Assembly (NCBI RefSeq): GCF_009765875.1
Contig: NZ_LMUP01000001.1
Span: 124,001 to 188,000, forward strand
DNA from: Pedobacter sp. L105
GTDB lineage: Bacteria > Bacteroidota > Bacteroidia > Sphingobacteriales > Sphingobacteriaceae
Direction of reading: 5' to 3'
Length of the DNA: 64,000 nucleotides
Within the stretch, counting starts at the first letter, position 1, and the number at the start of each line of letters is the position of its first letter. Positions 26,790 to 34,987 of this stretch are shown one piece after another. The translations under genes and the position numbers were made by a program. Under the pieces are notes generated by a model that did not search any database, was not told where the DNA came from, and worked only from the letters and a program-made list of their open reading frames with translations.

Positions 26790-27441
26790 AACCTGCTGAA
26801 TTTTTGTTCCACATAATTTGTCCTACGTAGATACTGTTAGAAATACTATTTCTGTCATCTGAAACAAATGATAGATAGGTTTCTATGATTGTTTCTTCTG
26901 TCCATGTAGGTAAATTGATTTTGTGCTGCTCTAGTGGTCTTTGGTTTCCGCTAAGTACCGTCAGGGTTTTAAGTTTTTCCGGAAAGTAAGCCAATAGCAT
27001 AATCTGATCGGTGTCATTTGCATTTTCGTTTTCCAGATCGGCCTCCCAGCTAAAGGTGAGTACATTGTTTACCAATTGAACCTGTGGGTTTTTCGGTACA
27101 GGAAGGTTGCCCATAGAAAACAAGAGTTTTGAATAGTCCACTTTCAGATCCGGGAAGCTGCCTATAATCGCACTGGGGTTGTTTTCGGAGGTAGCTTTAT
27201 TATTAATGCTCCAGGTTTGCAGTCTCGGAGTTGTTTTAAAGCCCGCATCAATGTACTTTTTTGTGGCTATTAAAATGGGGGAGATTAATTCTGTCCTCAT
27301 TTGTACTGCCTGCTGCTCCTCGCTCCAATGCGTAACTATTCCTATTGTTCGGCAAACAATCTGCCCGTTTAACGGATAACATACCATGTTTCCTATCCTT
27401 CCAATAAAATCACCAAAAGGACTCTTTTTTTTCTTTCTCAT
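26776..27441 (-). CDS. DUF6266 family protein, tandem paralogue
   Basis: A 221-residue paralogue of the next gene in the pair, first in the transcript. Its N-terminus (KSPFGDFIGRIGNMVCYPLN) keeps the FxGxxGN/S pattern of DUF6266, the middle has QMRTELISPILIATKKYIDA, and the C-terminal half again carries the beta-rich LSFVSDDRNSISNSIYVG ending. Both copies share the closing SxSNSxYxG motif. Function unknown; no signal peptide or membrane helix. Upstream (27541-27706) is an unusual block of inverted repeats. Recent duplication with strong divergence is inferred. Confidence 0.78.
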   Translation of the reverse strand: MRKKKKSPFGDFIGRIGNMVCYPLNGQIVCRTIGIVTHWSEEQQAVQMRTELISPILIATKKYIDAGFKTTPRLQTWSINNKATSENNPSAIIGSFPDLKVDYSKLLFSMGNLPVPKNPQVQLVNNVLTFSWEADLENENANDTDQIMLLAYFPEKLKTLTVLSGNQRPLEQHKINLPTWTEETIIETYLSFVSDDRNSISNSIYVGQIMWNKNSAGYGNI

Positions 27442-27540
27442 ACTATTTTTGTTAAGTTAAAAATTAATTTAATACAAGTTAACAACTGATTCGGTGAAAA
27501 GCAAGTGAAAAGTTATGGAAAAATTACAGCAAAACATCCA

Positions 27541-27706
27541 CTGTTAAGAGTCTATGGTACAGTTGGTAAGGGGTTGGTAAGGGCATCTGGTCATTTATCC
27601 TTAACAGCCTCTTACCAACCCCTTACCAACCCGACCCCAGATGACCTTTTACAAGCCTTTTACGGCAACTGATATTACCTTGCAGGCCGAACCAGGTCAT
27701 ATCAGT
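27541..27706. repeat. block of nested inverted repeats, possible structured RNA or REP-like element
   Basis: The 429 bases between 27441 and 27871 hold no gene. Three pairs of arms are present. GTTGGTAAGGGGTTGGTAAG (27562-27581), itself two direct copies of an 11-base unit, pairs perfectly with 27611-27630. CTGTTAAG (27541-27548) pairs with CTTAACAG (27600-27607), interleaved with the first pair in a pseudoknot-like way. ACTGATATTACCT (27668-27680) pairs with AGGTCATATCAGT (27694-27706) with one mismatch and is followed by a T-rich tract. The plus-strand polarity of that last hairpin suggests a transcript ending near 27715. Sequence beyond 27706 to 27870 shows nothing clear except an AT-rich promoter region. 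Confidence 0.65.
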
Positions 27707-27870
27707 TTATTTTTCAATTTATCTTTTAAGCGGTAAAATCAGGGATGGTTAAGTGAGGATTTCTATATATAAGATTAAGATGGTTTTAAACGGATCGAAA
27801 ATTGCTTTCTGCCTTCCTGACCTATATTTTTTTAATGAATTACCCGTTATTTTAACATAATCCATCACCT

Positions 27871-28857
27871 ATGCGTATTGTAACTTTAGAAGAACATTTA
27901 ACATTTCCTGAACTGACCGCTTTAATCCCAAAGGAAGCTATGGCTGTTCACACCATTGATCAGTCGCCCATGATTAAAGTGGTGGCGCCTAAACTGGCAG
28001 ATATCACCGGGGAGCGCCTAAGCTCCATGGATGCCAGCGGGATTACTGTACAGGTACTTTCTGTAGCCGGACCGGGTGCAGATCTGCTCAGTAAAGAGGA
28101 GGGACCAGCTTTTGCAAAACAGTATAACGATACAATTGCCGAAAGGATAGCTGTCCATCCGAACCGTTTTACCGCTTTTGCACATTTACCTATGACCGCG
28201 CCCGAGGCTGCAGCTGATGAACTGGAAAGAACGGTGAATGCTTATCAATTCCAGGGTGCTTTAATTAATGGAATGACTGATGGAGAGTTTCTGGACCATC
28301 CAAAATTTGCGCCAGTCTTACAGCGTGCAGAGCGTTTGGGTGTTCCCATTTATTTACATCCGGGTTTACCGCCTAAAGCCGTTGTAGAAGCCTATTATGA
28401 GGGTTTGCCAAAACATGCTGGTCAGCTGTTATCGATAGCCGGCTGGGGTTGGCACTCAGAAACCGCAGTTCATTTACTGCGTTTGATCGTTTCGGGTACT
28501 TTAGACCGCTATCCTAAATTAAAAGTGATCATTGGCCATATGGGAGAGATGCTGCCCATGATGATTGGAAGGCTTGATGATAAATTTAAGGTAGCCCAGA
28601 CAGGAGTTAACGAACGTTATATTAGTGAAACCTTGAAACAACAGGTATTTATTACCACCAGCGGTATATTTACTTTACCCCCTTTAAACGCTGCTATAGA
28701 TACTTTTGGCATTGACAATATCATGTTTTCAGTTGATTATCCTTTTAGCACGAATGAAGAGGGGAAGGCGTTTCTTGACAGTATTCCTTTGCAGGAAGAT
28801 CAGGTTGAAAAAATTGCACATGGAAATGCGGATCGTTTATTGAGCCTAAATTTTTAA
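27871..28857 (+). CDS. amidohydrolase 2 family protein (ACMSD / dihydroxybenzoate-decarboxylase-like)
   Basis: TIM-barrel metal-dependent hydrolase or decarboxylase of 328 residues. The N-terminal EEHLTF replaces the usual HxH metal pair by ExH, as in dihydroxybenzoate decarboxylases, LSVAGPGADLLSKEEGPAFA follows, and later ligands are in IYLHPGLPP (His), VIIGHMGEMLP (His) and IMFSVDYPFS (Asp). The middle FTAFAHLPMTAPEAAADELE is typical of the family. No transporter or ring-cleavage gene is nearby, so the substrate is open. Its own promoter is expected in the AT-rich stretch upstream, and a long hairpin follows the stop. Confidence 0.9.
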   Translation: MRIVTLEEHLTFPELTALIPKEAMAVHTIDQSPMIKVVAPKLADITGERLSSMDASGITVQVLSVAGPGADLLSKEEGPAFAKQYNDTIAERIAVHPNRFTAFAHLPMTAPEAAADELERTVNAYQFQGALINGMTDGEFLDHPKFAPVLQRAERLGVPIYLHPGLPPKAVVEAYYEGLPKHAGQLLSIAGWGWHSETAVHLLRLIVSGTLDRYPKLKVIIGHMGEMLPMMIGRLDDKFKVAQTGVNERYISETLKQQVFITTSGIFTLPPLNAAIDTFGIDNIMFSVDYPFSTNEEGKAFLDSIPLQEDQVEKIAHGNADRLLSLNF

Positions 28858-28893
28858 TTCGTAAAGAATAGAATATTCTTATAAGTGATTTAA

Positions 28894-28952
28894 AGACACG
28901 TTAACCTGGTAAACCCAAACTTAAACTTTGGATTTACCAGGTTGACGTGTCT
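28894..28952. terminator. 27-base imperfect hairpin after the amidohydrolase gene
   Basis: Arms 28894-28920 and 28926-28952 pair over 27 bases with three non-Watson-Crick positions around loop TTAAA. It is much longer than usual terminators and lacks a T-run (CTGTTTAA follows), so it may be an mRNA-stabilising structure or a relic of a mobile element. The rest of the gap, 28953-29243, is AT-rich (28953-29140 has no convincing gene) and probably promoter for the next unit. Confidence 0.7.
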
Positions 28953-29243
28953 CTGTTTAATTCTAAAGTACCGTCTGTTGGAATAACGGCTTTAATAAAC
29001 CTATTATATTCATGAAAACTGAAAATTTGTCGATTCCTTCGCTTACAGATAAGTCATGTGAATAAATTGCCCATTGTAATGCCATCTATTGAATCTTTGC
29101 AAGATAAATTCATAATTCTGTTAAATAGTTAAAAATTATATATTAATTAAATATTAATTATTTTATTGTATTTTAAGTAAATTAAAAAGAAATAATTGTA
29201 CTTTGGTGATCGATGAAAACGATAACACTAACTGTAGTCTAAG

Positions 29244-29688
29244 ATGAACTTAGAACATTACTCTTGTTTTTCCGATAATAATTTTTATACCTATGAGTTT
29301 TTTAATGAGGGACCAAAAGGGAGAATAAAAAAGGTAATTCGATATACGAAGATCGGGAATAATCCTGTGATATATAACTTAGGGTTTGGAGATGAAGATA
29401 ACATCACGGGCAAAATTGATGACGAGGCAATTAGTAATAATAATGATAGGAGTATTGTTTTGGCAACAGTAGCCGATACAATTAATGATTTTATCAATCG
29501 TCATCCTATTGACTTTCTTTTTGCTAAAGGAAACTCACCTGTAAAAACGAGGCTTTACCAGATATACATCTCATCTATGATAGATGAGATTAAGAGAGAT
29601 TTTAAGCTCTATGGATTTAGGAACAGGAACTGGAGTAAATTTACAAAAAAATGTTAACTACGATGCCTTCTTGATAGAACCTAAATAA
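29244..29688 (+). CDS. DUF6934 family protein with a +1 frameshift in a seven-A run near the 3' end
   Basis: The unshifted frame ends at 29657 after 137 residues (ending FTKKC). It matches the DUF6934 family by FFNEGPKGRIKKVIRYTKIG, NLGFGDEDNITGKIDDEAIS and the KGNSPVKTRLYQIYISS motif. The usual end of the family, a tail like KNVxYxAFLIxxK, is not in this frame but appears one frame over just past the A-run at 29645-29651: NVNYDAFLIEPK then TAA at 29686-29688. One A less would restore a 148-residue protein, so either the gene has mutated, the sequence has an error, or slippage on the A-run makes both forms. No predicted domain shows a function; it leads a three-gene set. Confidence 0.72.
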
Positions 29689-29727
29689 ATAGTTAAATTT
29701 GATAATAAGAATAAGAAAGGAGAAATT

Positions 29728-29892
29728 ATGTCTGTAATAAAAAAAACTTCTACAAAGATCGGTCATAACCCGGTAACTGTTGTTCCGTATATTAAGAGTT
29801 ATGCCGATGATCCTTACTTTGTGAAAAAGGCAAATGAGGCAAGAGAAATCATCGCTAAATACGGATTGCCAGGTGAAAAGAAAAATAAATAA
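29728..29892 (+). CDS. small protein A of a tandem paralogous pair (54 aa)
   Basis: A gene of 54 codons plus stop preceded by AAAGGAGAAATT, a strong Shine-Dalgarno of a kind rarely used in Bacteroidota. The product (MSVIKKTSTK...) is soluble, with no signal peptide or membrane helix. It shares VPYxKxYxDDPYFVxKA and a KYGLP end with the protein encoded 20 bases downstream. I do not recognise a named family. It starts 40 bases after the end of the frameshifted DUF6934 tail, so it is likely in the same transcript. Confidence 0.72.
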   Translation: MSVIKKTSTKIGHNPVTVVPYIKSYADDPYFVKKANEAREIIAKYGLPGEKKNK

Positions 29893-29912
29893 TAGCTTGG
29901 AAAGGAGAAATT

Positions 29913-30080
29913 ATGTCCGAATTTAAAAGAGCCGGGACTATTATAGGCCCCGGAAAGGCAATTATTGTTCCTTATTTTAAGAACTATATTGACGATCCGT
30001 ATTTTGTGCATAAAGCAGATAAGATGAGAGAACTTGTCGATAAATATGGATTACCAAACGAAGAGGAAACTAACTCATAA
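29913..30080 (+). CDS. small protein B of a tandem paralogous pair (55 aa)
   Basis: A paralogue of the preceding gene with 55 codons. Shared features are the PYxKxYxDDPYFVxKA core and the RExxxKYGLP end; the N- and C-terminal ends differ (MSEFKRAGTIIGPGKA; NEEETNS). Its ribosome site is almost identical to that of its partner (AAAGGAGAAATT), which suggests the duplication included the leader. Conserved coding over a small paralogue pair argues for real proteins; function unknown. An intrinsic terminator follows. Confidence 0.72.
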   Translation: MSEFKRAGTIIGPGKAIIVPYFKNYIDDPYFVHKADKMRELVDKYGLPNEEETNS

Positions 30081-30110
30081 AAGACAGGGCGGAGTTGATC
30101 CGGTCTTTTT
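30079..30110 (+). terminator. intrinsic terminator after the small-protein pair
   Basis: AAAAGAC and GTCTTTTT pair around an inner CGGA-GTTGA-TCCG hairpin, ending in a T-run. It closes the 29244-30080 unit. Confidence 0.75.
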
Positions 30111-30251
30111 ACTGAAAGGCGGTCTGCCCGATTATGCAATGTGCATCGTTATCCCGTTACGCTTATCCCCAAAACCACCCGTTCCTGTATTTTATCTTTT
30201 AGCTTTGAGATAGATTGTGTTGCTTTGATCTGTCAAATAGCTGGATTTAAA

Positions 30252-31313
30252 ATGAAAAAGAAACCATCCCTCTCGCTTTACTGGAAATGCCAGCTCATAG
30301 GATGGTCTATAGCCTCTCTATATTGGGGTTTTGCTGGTTATGCTCAGGGAGGATTTAATTTTAGGATAGGAATATTGCAGTTTGTATCTGACGTGGCACT
30401 TTATATGCTGCTGACACATCTGTACCGGAATTTTGCTTTACGGCATAACTGGCAGCAGTTAAATCTGAATGAACTGCTAAAAAGGATTATTCCTTCAGTT
30501 TTTATCTTGGGATTAAGTTATACGGCAGTTACTATAGCTAAAATTTACTTTTTCCGCTCTTATTTATTAAATGGTTTCCATGTACCTTTTTCAATGATCT
30601 ATAGAATGTTGATCATGGAGATTTTTATTGCGGGAATAAGGCTGATGTCTATTTGGTTGCTGGCCTATCACTTGTACCAATATGCCCGGCGGGAGATCAG
30701 GCTAACCAAAGAAAATGCGCAGCTCGTTATCTTAACTAAAGATGCCCAGCTAAGCAATCTTTCTGCACAGCTTAATCCTCATTTCCTTTTCAACTCGCTA
30801 AACAATATCAAAGCGCTGGTGATTGAAAATCCCGTATCTTCCAGAAGGGCAATAGACCTGCTATCGGAACTCTTACGCACCTCGCTGTATGGCAGAAAGG
30901 ATTTGCTCGCTACTGTAAAAGAAGAACTCGATCTGGTAGAAGATTATCTTGAACTGGAAAAACTACGTCTGGAAGAGCGTTTACAGTATAGGATTGAAGC
31001 TAACCAAACAATTAAAGGGTTAATGATCCTGCGGCTAAGCATTCAAACACTGGTTGAAAATGCAATTAAACATGGTATCGATCAGCAGAAAGAAGGTGGA
31101 CTGATTGCTGTAGAATTAACGCAATCGGCTGATCATATACGAATAACAGTGCAGAATCCCGGGCAATTATCTGCTATGATGTTAGGGCAGGGCCTGGGGC
31201 TAAAAAATCTAAAAGAAAGACTGGAAATCCAGTTTACAGGAAAGGCTAATTTTGAAATTGTTAATCAGTCAGGAACTACCGTTTTGGCAACTATATTGAT
31301 TCCGATACAATGA
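30252..31313 (+). CDS. LytS-type sensor histidine kinase
   Basis: Membrane sensor kinase of 353 residues of the His_kinase (LytS/YpdA) family. Four hydrophobic segments fill about 1-150, followed by a coiled linker and the H-box LNPHFLFNSLNNIKALV, in which the His is the phosphoacceptor, and a HATPase ending with GQGLGLKNLKERLE (G-box). It probably signals cell-envelope or metabolite state to the response regulator that overlaps its stop by four bases. The frame opens at 30141, but the ATG at 30252 (MKKKPSLSLY) is preferred, as the extra residues are not membrane-like. Confidence 0.94.
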   Translation: MKKKPSLSLYWKCQLIGWSIASLYWGFAGYAQGGFNFRIGILQFVSDVALYMLLTHLYRNFALRHNWQQLNLNELLKRIIPSVFILGLSYTAVTIAKIYFFRSYLLNGFHVPFSMIYRMLIMEIFIAGIRLMSIWLLAYHLYQYARREIRLTKENAQLVILTKDAQLSNLSAQLNPHFLFNSLNNIKALVIENPVSSRRAIDLLSELLRTSLYGRKDLLATVKEELDLVEDYLELEKLRLEERLQYRIEANQTIKGLMILRLSIQTLVENAIKHGIDQQKEGGLIAVELTQSADHIRITVQNPGQLSAMMLGQGLGLKNLKERLEIQFTGKANFEIVNQSGTTVLATILIPIQ

Positions 31314-32008
31314 AAAGGATAAAAACATTGATCATTGATGATGAGCGTAATGCACGGGAGGAAATTAAAAGAATGTTAGTTAATTATCCCGACTTTGAGC
31401 TGATTGGAGAAGCAAAAAATGCAGATGAAGCAAAAGTGCTGATTGAATTGAGACAGCCAGATCTCTTGTTTCTTGATATACAGATGCCTGTAACCTCCGG
31501 TTTTGAACTTTTGGAATCCCTCGAAAAAGTTCCCCAGGTTATTTTTACTACGGCTTTTGATCAGTATGCGGTAAAGGCATTTGAATTTAATGCACTGGAT
31601 TACTTGATGAAACCTATACGGGAAGAGCGTTTCATGAAGGCAATAGAGCAGTTAAAGGTACAGTTGCCCGATACGATAACTGATCCCCGGATCTTTGTAA
31701 AAGATGGCCTCCATTATCATTTTATTACCTGGAAAAAGATTCACCTGATTGAATCGATGGACAATTATGCAAGGCTATTTATAGATCATAAAAAAATATT
31801 CATCAAAACATCACTGAATCAGCTGGAAAAGAAATTGGATGAAAACACTTTTTTCAGGATCAACAGAACGCAGATCATCAACCTTGAATATGTTGATCAG
31901 ATAAAAACCGTCAATGGCAGCAGATTAAAAATAAGCCTGTTAACTGGCGATCTGCTGGATGTATCAGACCGCCAGTCGGCAAGGTTCAGGAAATTAATCC
32001 AGCAATAA
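31310..32008 (+). CDS. LytTR-family response regulator
   Basis: 232-residue partner of the LytS-type kinase. The receiver domain (1-120) shows the acidic pocket DDERNAREEIKRML, phosphoacceptor LLFLDIQMPVTSG and the K-containing MKPIREERF, and the LytTR DNA-binding domain (about 135-232) contains KKIHLIESMDNYARLFI and TFFRINRTQIINLEYVDQI. The ATGA overlap with the kinase gene implies coupled translation. Target unknown; the CocE-type hydrolase 23 bases downstream is on the same strand and may be in the transcript. Confidence 0.95.
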   Translation: MKRIKTLIIDDERNAREEIKRMLVNYPDFELIGEAKNADEAKVLIELRQPDLLFLDIQMPVTSGFELLESLEKVPQVIFTTAFDQYAVKAFEFNALDYLMKPIREERFMKAIEQLKVQLPDTITDPRIFVKDGLHYHFITWKKIHLIESMDNYARLFIDHKKIFIKTSLNQLEKKLDENTFFRINRTQIINLEYVDQIKTVNGSRLKISLLTGDLLDVSDRQSARFRKLIQQ

Positions 32009-32031
32009 ATAGTATCTAAAGGCAATAAATT

Positions 32032-33780
32032 ATGAACAGAAAACTCTGTATGGCATTCCTATGCCTCATTTTATCTTGTGCTGCAGTCGCACAACAAGTA
32101 TCAATCAAGCCTCTAATGAAAGAAGAGGGCAATAGCCAATATATTATTCAGGACAGCGTGCTGATAAAAACCTCAGACGGGGCAACGCTGTCAGCTGTAG
32201 TGATGCGTAAAAAAGGAATACTTACACCGCAGCCTGTGGCACTTTTATTTTTTATTTATTCCAATTTGGAAAGGAGCCTCACAGAAGCGAAATATGCGGT
32301 GGAGCATGGTTATGTAAGCGTTGTTGCAGATACGAGGGGCAAACGCCTGAGTCCTGATGCTGTACTGCCTTATGAACATGAAACTACAGACGTTAATGCA
32401 GTGATAGACTGGATTATTAGGCAGCCATGGAGTAATGGTAAGGTGGGCATGTATGGCGGCAGTTATTCTGGTTTTGCGCAATGGGCGGCAACCAAACGCC
32501 TGCACCCGGCATTAAAAACCATAGTACCTTATGTAGCCGCGATACCCGGTCTTGGTTTGCCAATGGAAAACAATATCTTTTTAAATGCCAATTACCAGTG
32601 GGCTTTTTATGTGACCGATAATAAATATGTGGATGATGTAGTGAACAACGACACCCGGCGATGGGAAACGATGCGTAACCGCTGGTATGAAAGCGGGGCA
32701 GCTTACAACAGGATTGATAGTATCGATGGAAAACCCAATCCATTATTACAGCGCTGGCTGCAGCATCCGGATTATGATCGATACTGGCAGGATATGGTAC
32801 CCTATCAAAAGGAATATGCGCGTATTAATATCCCGGTTTTAACCATTACCGGTTATTATGATGATGGGCAGATATCTGCTATGCATTATTTTAAAGAGCA
32901 TTTAAAGTATAACCCAAAAGCAGAACACTATCTTATTATTGGCCCTTATGATCATTTTGGAGCACAAAGAGGAGGTAGCGCTGAATTACGAGGTTACAAG
33001 GTAGATTCAGTAGCTATTATTCATACCCGTGAAATTACTTTTAAATGGCTGGATTATATCTTAAAAGGGGGGAAGAAACCTGATATCTTAAAAGATAAAG
33101 TTAATTACGAAGTGATGGGTGCCAATAAATGGAAACATTCGCCTTCGCTGGAAAAGATGAGCAACCAGACGTTAAAATTATACCTGACCGATAAAAAAAT
33201 GGGAAAGGATTTTTTACTATCTGCATCCAAGCCTGTAAAAAAAGGAAGAATAGAGCAGACTGTAGATCTTGCCGACAGAAAGACTTTTAACAATGATTAT
33301 TATCCTGAGCCGATCATCAGGAAAGAACTGGACCGAAGTAATGGTCTCTTTTTTATCAGTAAACCATTTGATCATCCTGTTTCAGTAAATGGTTTATTTG
33401 AAGGTGAGCTTAAAGCAACGATCAATAAAAAGGATATGGATATAGGTGTTGTATTATATGAGGTTATGCCTGATGGCGAATATTTTGAGCTGAGCTATTT
33501 CCTGGGCCGTGCCAGTTATGCCAGGGATATGAGCATAAGGCAACTGCTGCATCCTGGTATTCCTGAAACCATTCCTTTTTCCAGAAGCCGTCTGGTTAGC
33601 CGGCAGCTAAGTAAAGGCAGCCGGCTGATGGTGGTGTTAAATATTAATAAAAACGATTTTGCTCAGATCAACTATGGTACGGGTAAAAGAGTGAGCGAAG
33701 AAACAATCAGCGATGCAAAGATCCCCTTAAAGATAGAATGGTCGAATGACAGTTTTGTGAAAATTCCCGTTTGGCAATAG
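32032..33780 (+). CDS. exported CocE/NonD-family alpha/beta hydrolase (X-Pro dipeptidyl-peptidase S15-like)
   Basis: Serine hydrolase of 582 residues with a signal peptide (MNRKLCMAFLCLILSCAAVA). The S15 domain (about 40-320) holds the nucleophile elbow VGMYGGSYSGFAQWA (Ser in GGSYSG), acid region LTITGYYDDGQISAMHYFKE (Asp) and the catalytic His in IGPYDHFGAQRGG. A C-terminal jelly-roll (about 350-582, X-Pro dipeptidyl-peptidase C-terminal type) follows. Members hydrolyse esters or amides such as cocaine, cephalosporin or X-Pro peptides; the substrate here is not determined. It follows the LytTR gene, so it may be regulated by that pair. Confidence 0.93.
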   Translation: MNRKLCMAFLCLILSCAAVAQQVSIKPLMKEEGNSQYIIQDSVLIKTSDGATLSAVVMRKKGILTPQPVALLFFIYSNLERSLTEAKYAVEHGYVSVVADTRGKRLSPDAVLPYEHETTDVNAVIDWIIRQPWSNGKVGMYGGSYSGFAQWAATKRLHPALKTIVPYVAAIPGLGLPMENNIFLNANYQWAFYVTDNKYVDDVVNNDTRRWETMRNRWYESGAAYNRIDSIDGKPNPLLQRWLQHPDYDRYWQDMVPYQKEYARINIPVLTITGYYDDGQISAMHYFKEHLKYNPKAEHYLIIGPYDHFGAQRGGSAELRGYKVDSVAIIHTREITFKWLDYILKGGKKPDILKDKVNYEVMGANKWKHSPSLEKMSNQTLKLYLTDKKMGKDFLLSASKPVKKGRIEQTVDLADRKTFNNDYYPEPIIRKELDRSNGLFFISKPFDHPVSVNGLFEGELKATINKKDMDIGVVLYEVMPDGEYFELSYFLGRASYARDMSIRQLLHPGIPETIPFSRSRLVSRQLSKGSRLMVVLNINKNDFAQINYGTGKRVSEETISDAKIPLKIEWSNDSFVKIPVWQ

Positions 33781-33896
33781 GTTCAAAAAATTTGATAGCT
33801 TTTGTGCAAATATTGATGAAAATAAATTAATATCGGCTTATTAGTGAGTGTATTTTTAGGTAAATTCTAGTCTGTATCTAAATAAAGCCTCCATAG

Positions 33897-34985
33897 ATGA
33901 AAAACATGATCAAGCCACTTACTTCATTAAGATTTGTCTTTGCGTTATTTGTTTTTTTTAGTCATACGGGGAGTTATTTGCATACTGATAAAGCATATCG
34001 CTCTTTTTATGAGCGATATCTTTATGAAGGTTATTTAGGGGTAAGTTTCTTTTTTATACTGAGCGGATTCGTTCTGGCCTATAGCTATAAAGAGAAATTT
34101 GTTAGGAAAGAAATCACAAAGAAAGATTTCTGGATAGCCAGAGTTGCCAGGGTTTACCCCTTACATTTGATTACTTTTCCATTATCTATACCCTTGTCGC
34201 TTGGCTTTTTACTGAAGGCGAAAACCTCTACTATTATTGCCGTTTCTATAGCACATCTTTTTATGCTGCAATCTTATATGCCTTACCGGGTTTTTTATTT
34301 TGATTTTAACGGGGTTGCATGGAGTATCTCGGATGAAATGTTTTTTTATTTGCTCTTCCCGTTCCTGGTCAGTATATTTTATATTTCCAGGCAAAAAAAG
34401 CTGATTATTCCATACGTTATGTTATTGGGTGTAGTTCTGATTCTCTGTCCTAAAGATCTTTATTACTCATTGATCTATATCAGTCCTTTTTTTCGTTTGA
34501 TAGATTTTATATGGGGTATGCTGCTCTTCGGTTTATATACCAAACTAAAGGATCAAAAATGGTCGGGCCTGAAGGCAACCCTGATTGAGATTTCTTCAAT
34601 CCTGCTATTCATATTATTTTATATCAATCACAACCAAATTGATCAGTTGTACCGGTATTCTGTTTATTACTGGTTACCGATGTTAAACGTAATTGTGGTT
34701 TTTTCTTTGAATAAAGGATGGATATCCAGGATATTGTCAAATAGGATTTTTGTTTTATTGGGCGAAATTAGTTTTTCATTTTACATGATCCATGCGCTCA
34801 CGCTCGGTTATCTCAAACTGATTATAGGTGAAGATGGAATTCAACATCATATCCTGTTATTTATTTTATCCTCATTTTTAACCACTATGGTATTCAGTAT
34901 TTTATCTTTTTTCTATGTAGAAAGACCATTAAACAAACTGATCAAAAGGCGTTTGGGCAGTAATTTCCCGGCTGCTCCTGCTTAG
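33897..34985 (+). CDS. acyltransferase 3 family membrane protein (OafA/YrhL-like)
   Basis: Multi-pass O-acyltransferase of 362 residues. The family start is visible as IKPLTSLRFVFALFVFFSHT with H at the end of the first helix, followed by GYLGVSFFFILSGFVLAYSY (the conserved FFxLSGF motif) and DFWIARVARVYPLHLITFP. About ten helices in total. It would acylate a surface glycan or exported lipid, with the acceptor unknown. Monocistronic, with the stop 3 bases from the convergent ketopantoate-reductase gene. Confidence 0.93.
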   Translation: MKNMIKPLTSLRFVFALFVFFSHTGSYLHTDKAYRSFYERYLYEGYLGVSFFFILSGFVLAYSYKEKFVRKEITKKDFWIARVARVYPLHLITFPLSIPLSLGFLLKAKTSTIIAVSIAHLFMLQSYMPYRVFYFDFNGVAWSISDEMFFYLLFPFLVSIFYISRQKKLIIPYVMLLGVVLILCPKDLYYSLIYISPFFRLIDFIWGMLLFGLYTKLKDQKWSGLKATLIEISSILLFILFYINHNQIDQLYRYSVYYWLPMLNVIVVFSLNKGWISRILSNRIFVLLGEISFSFYMIHALTLGYLKLIIGEDGIQHHILLFILSSFLTTMVFSILSFFYVERPLNKLIKRRLGSNFPAAPA

Positions 34986-34987
34986 GA

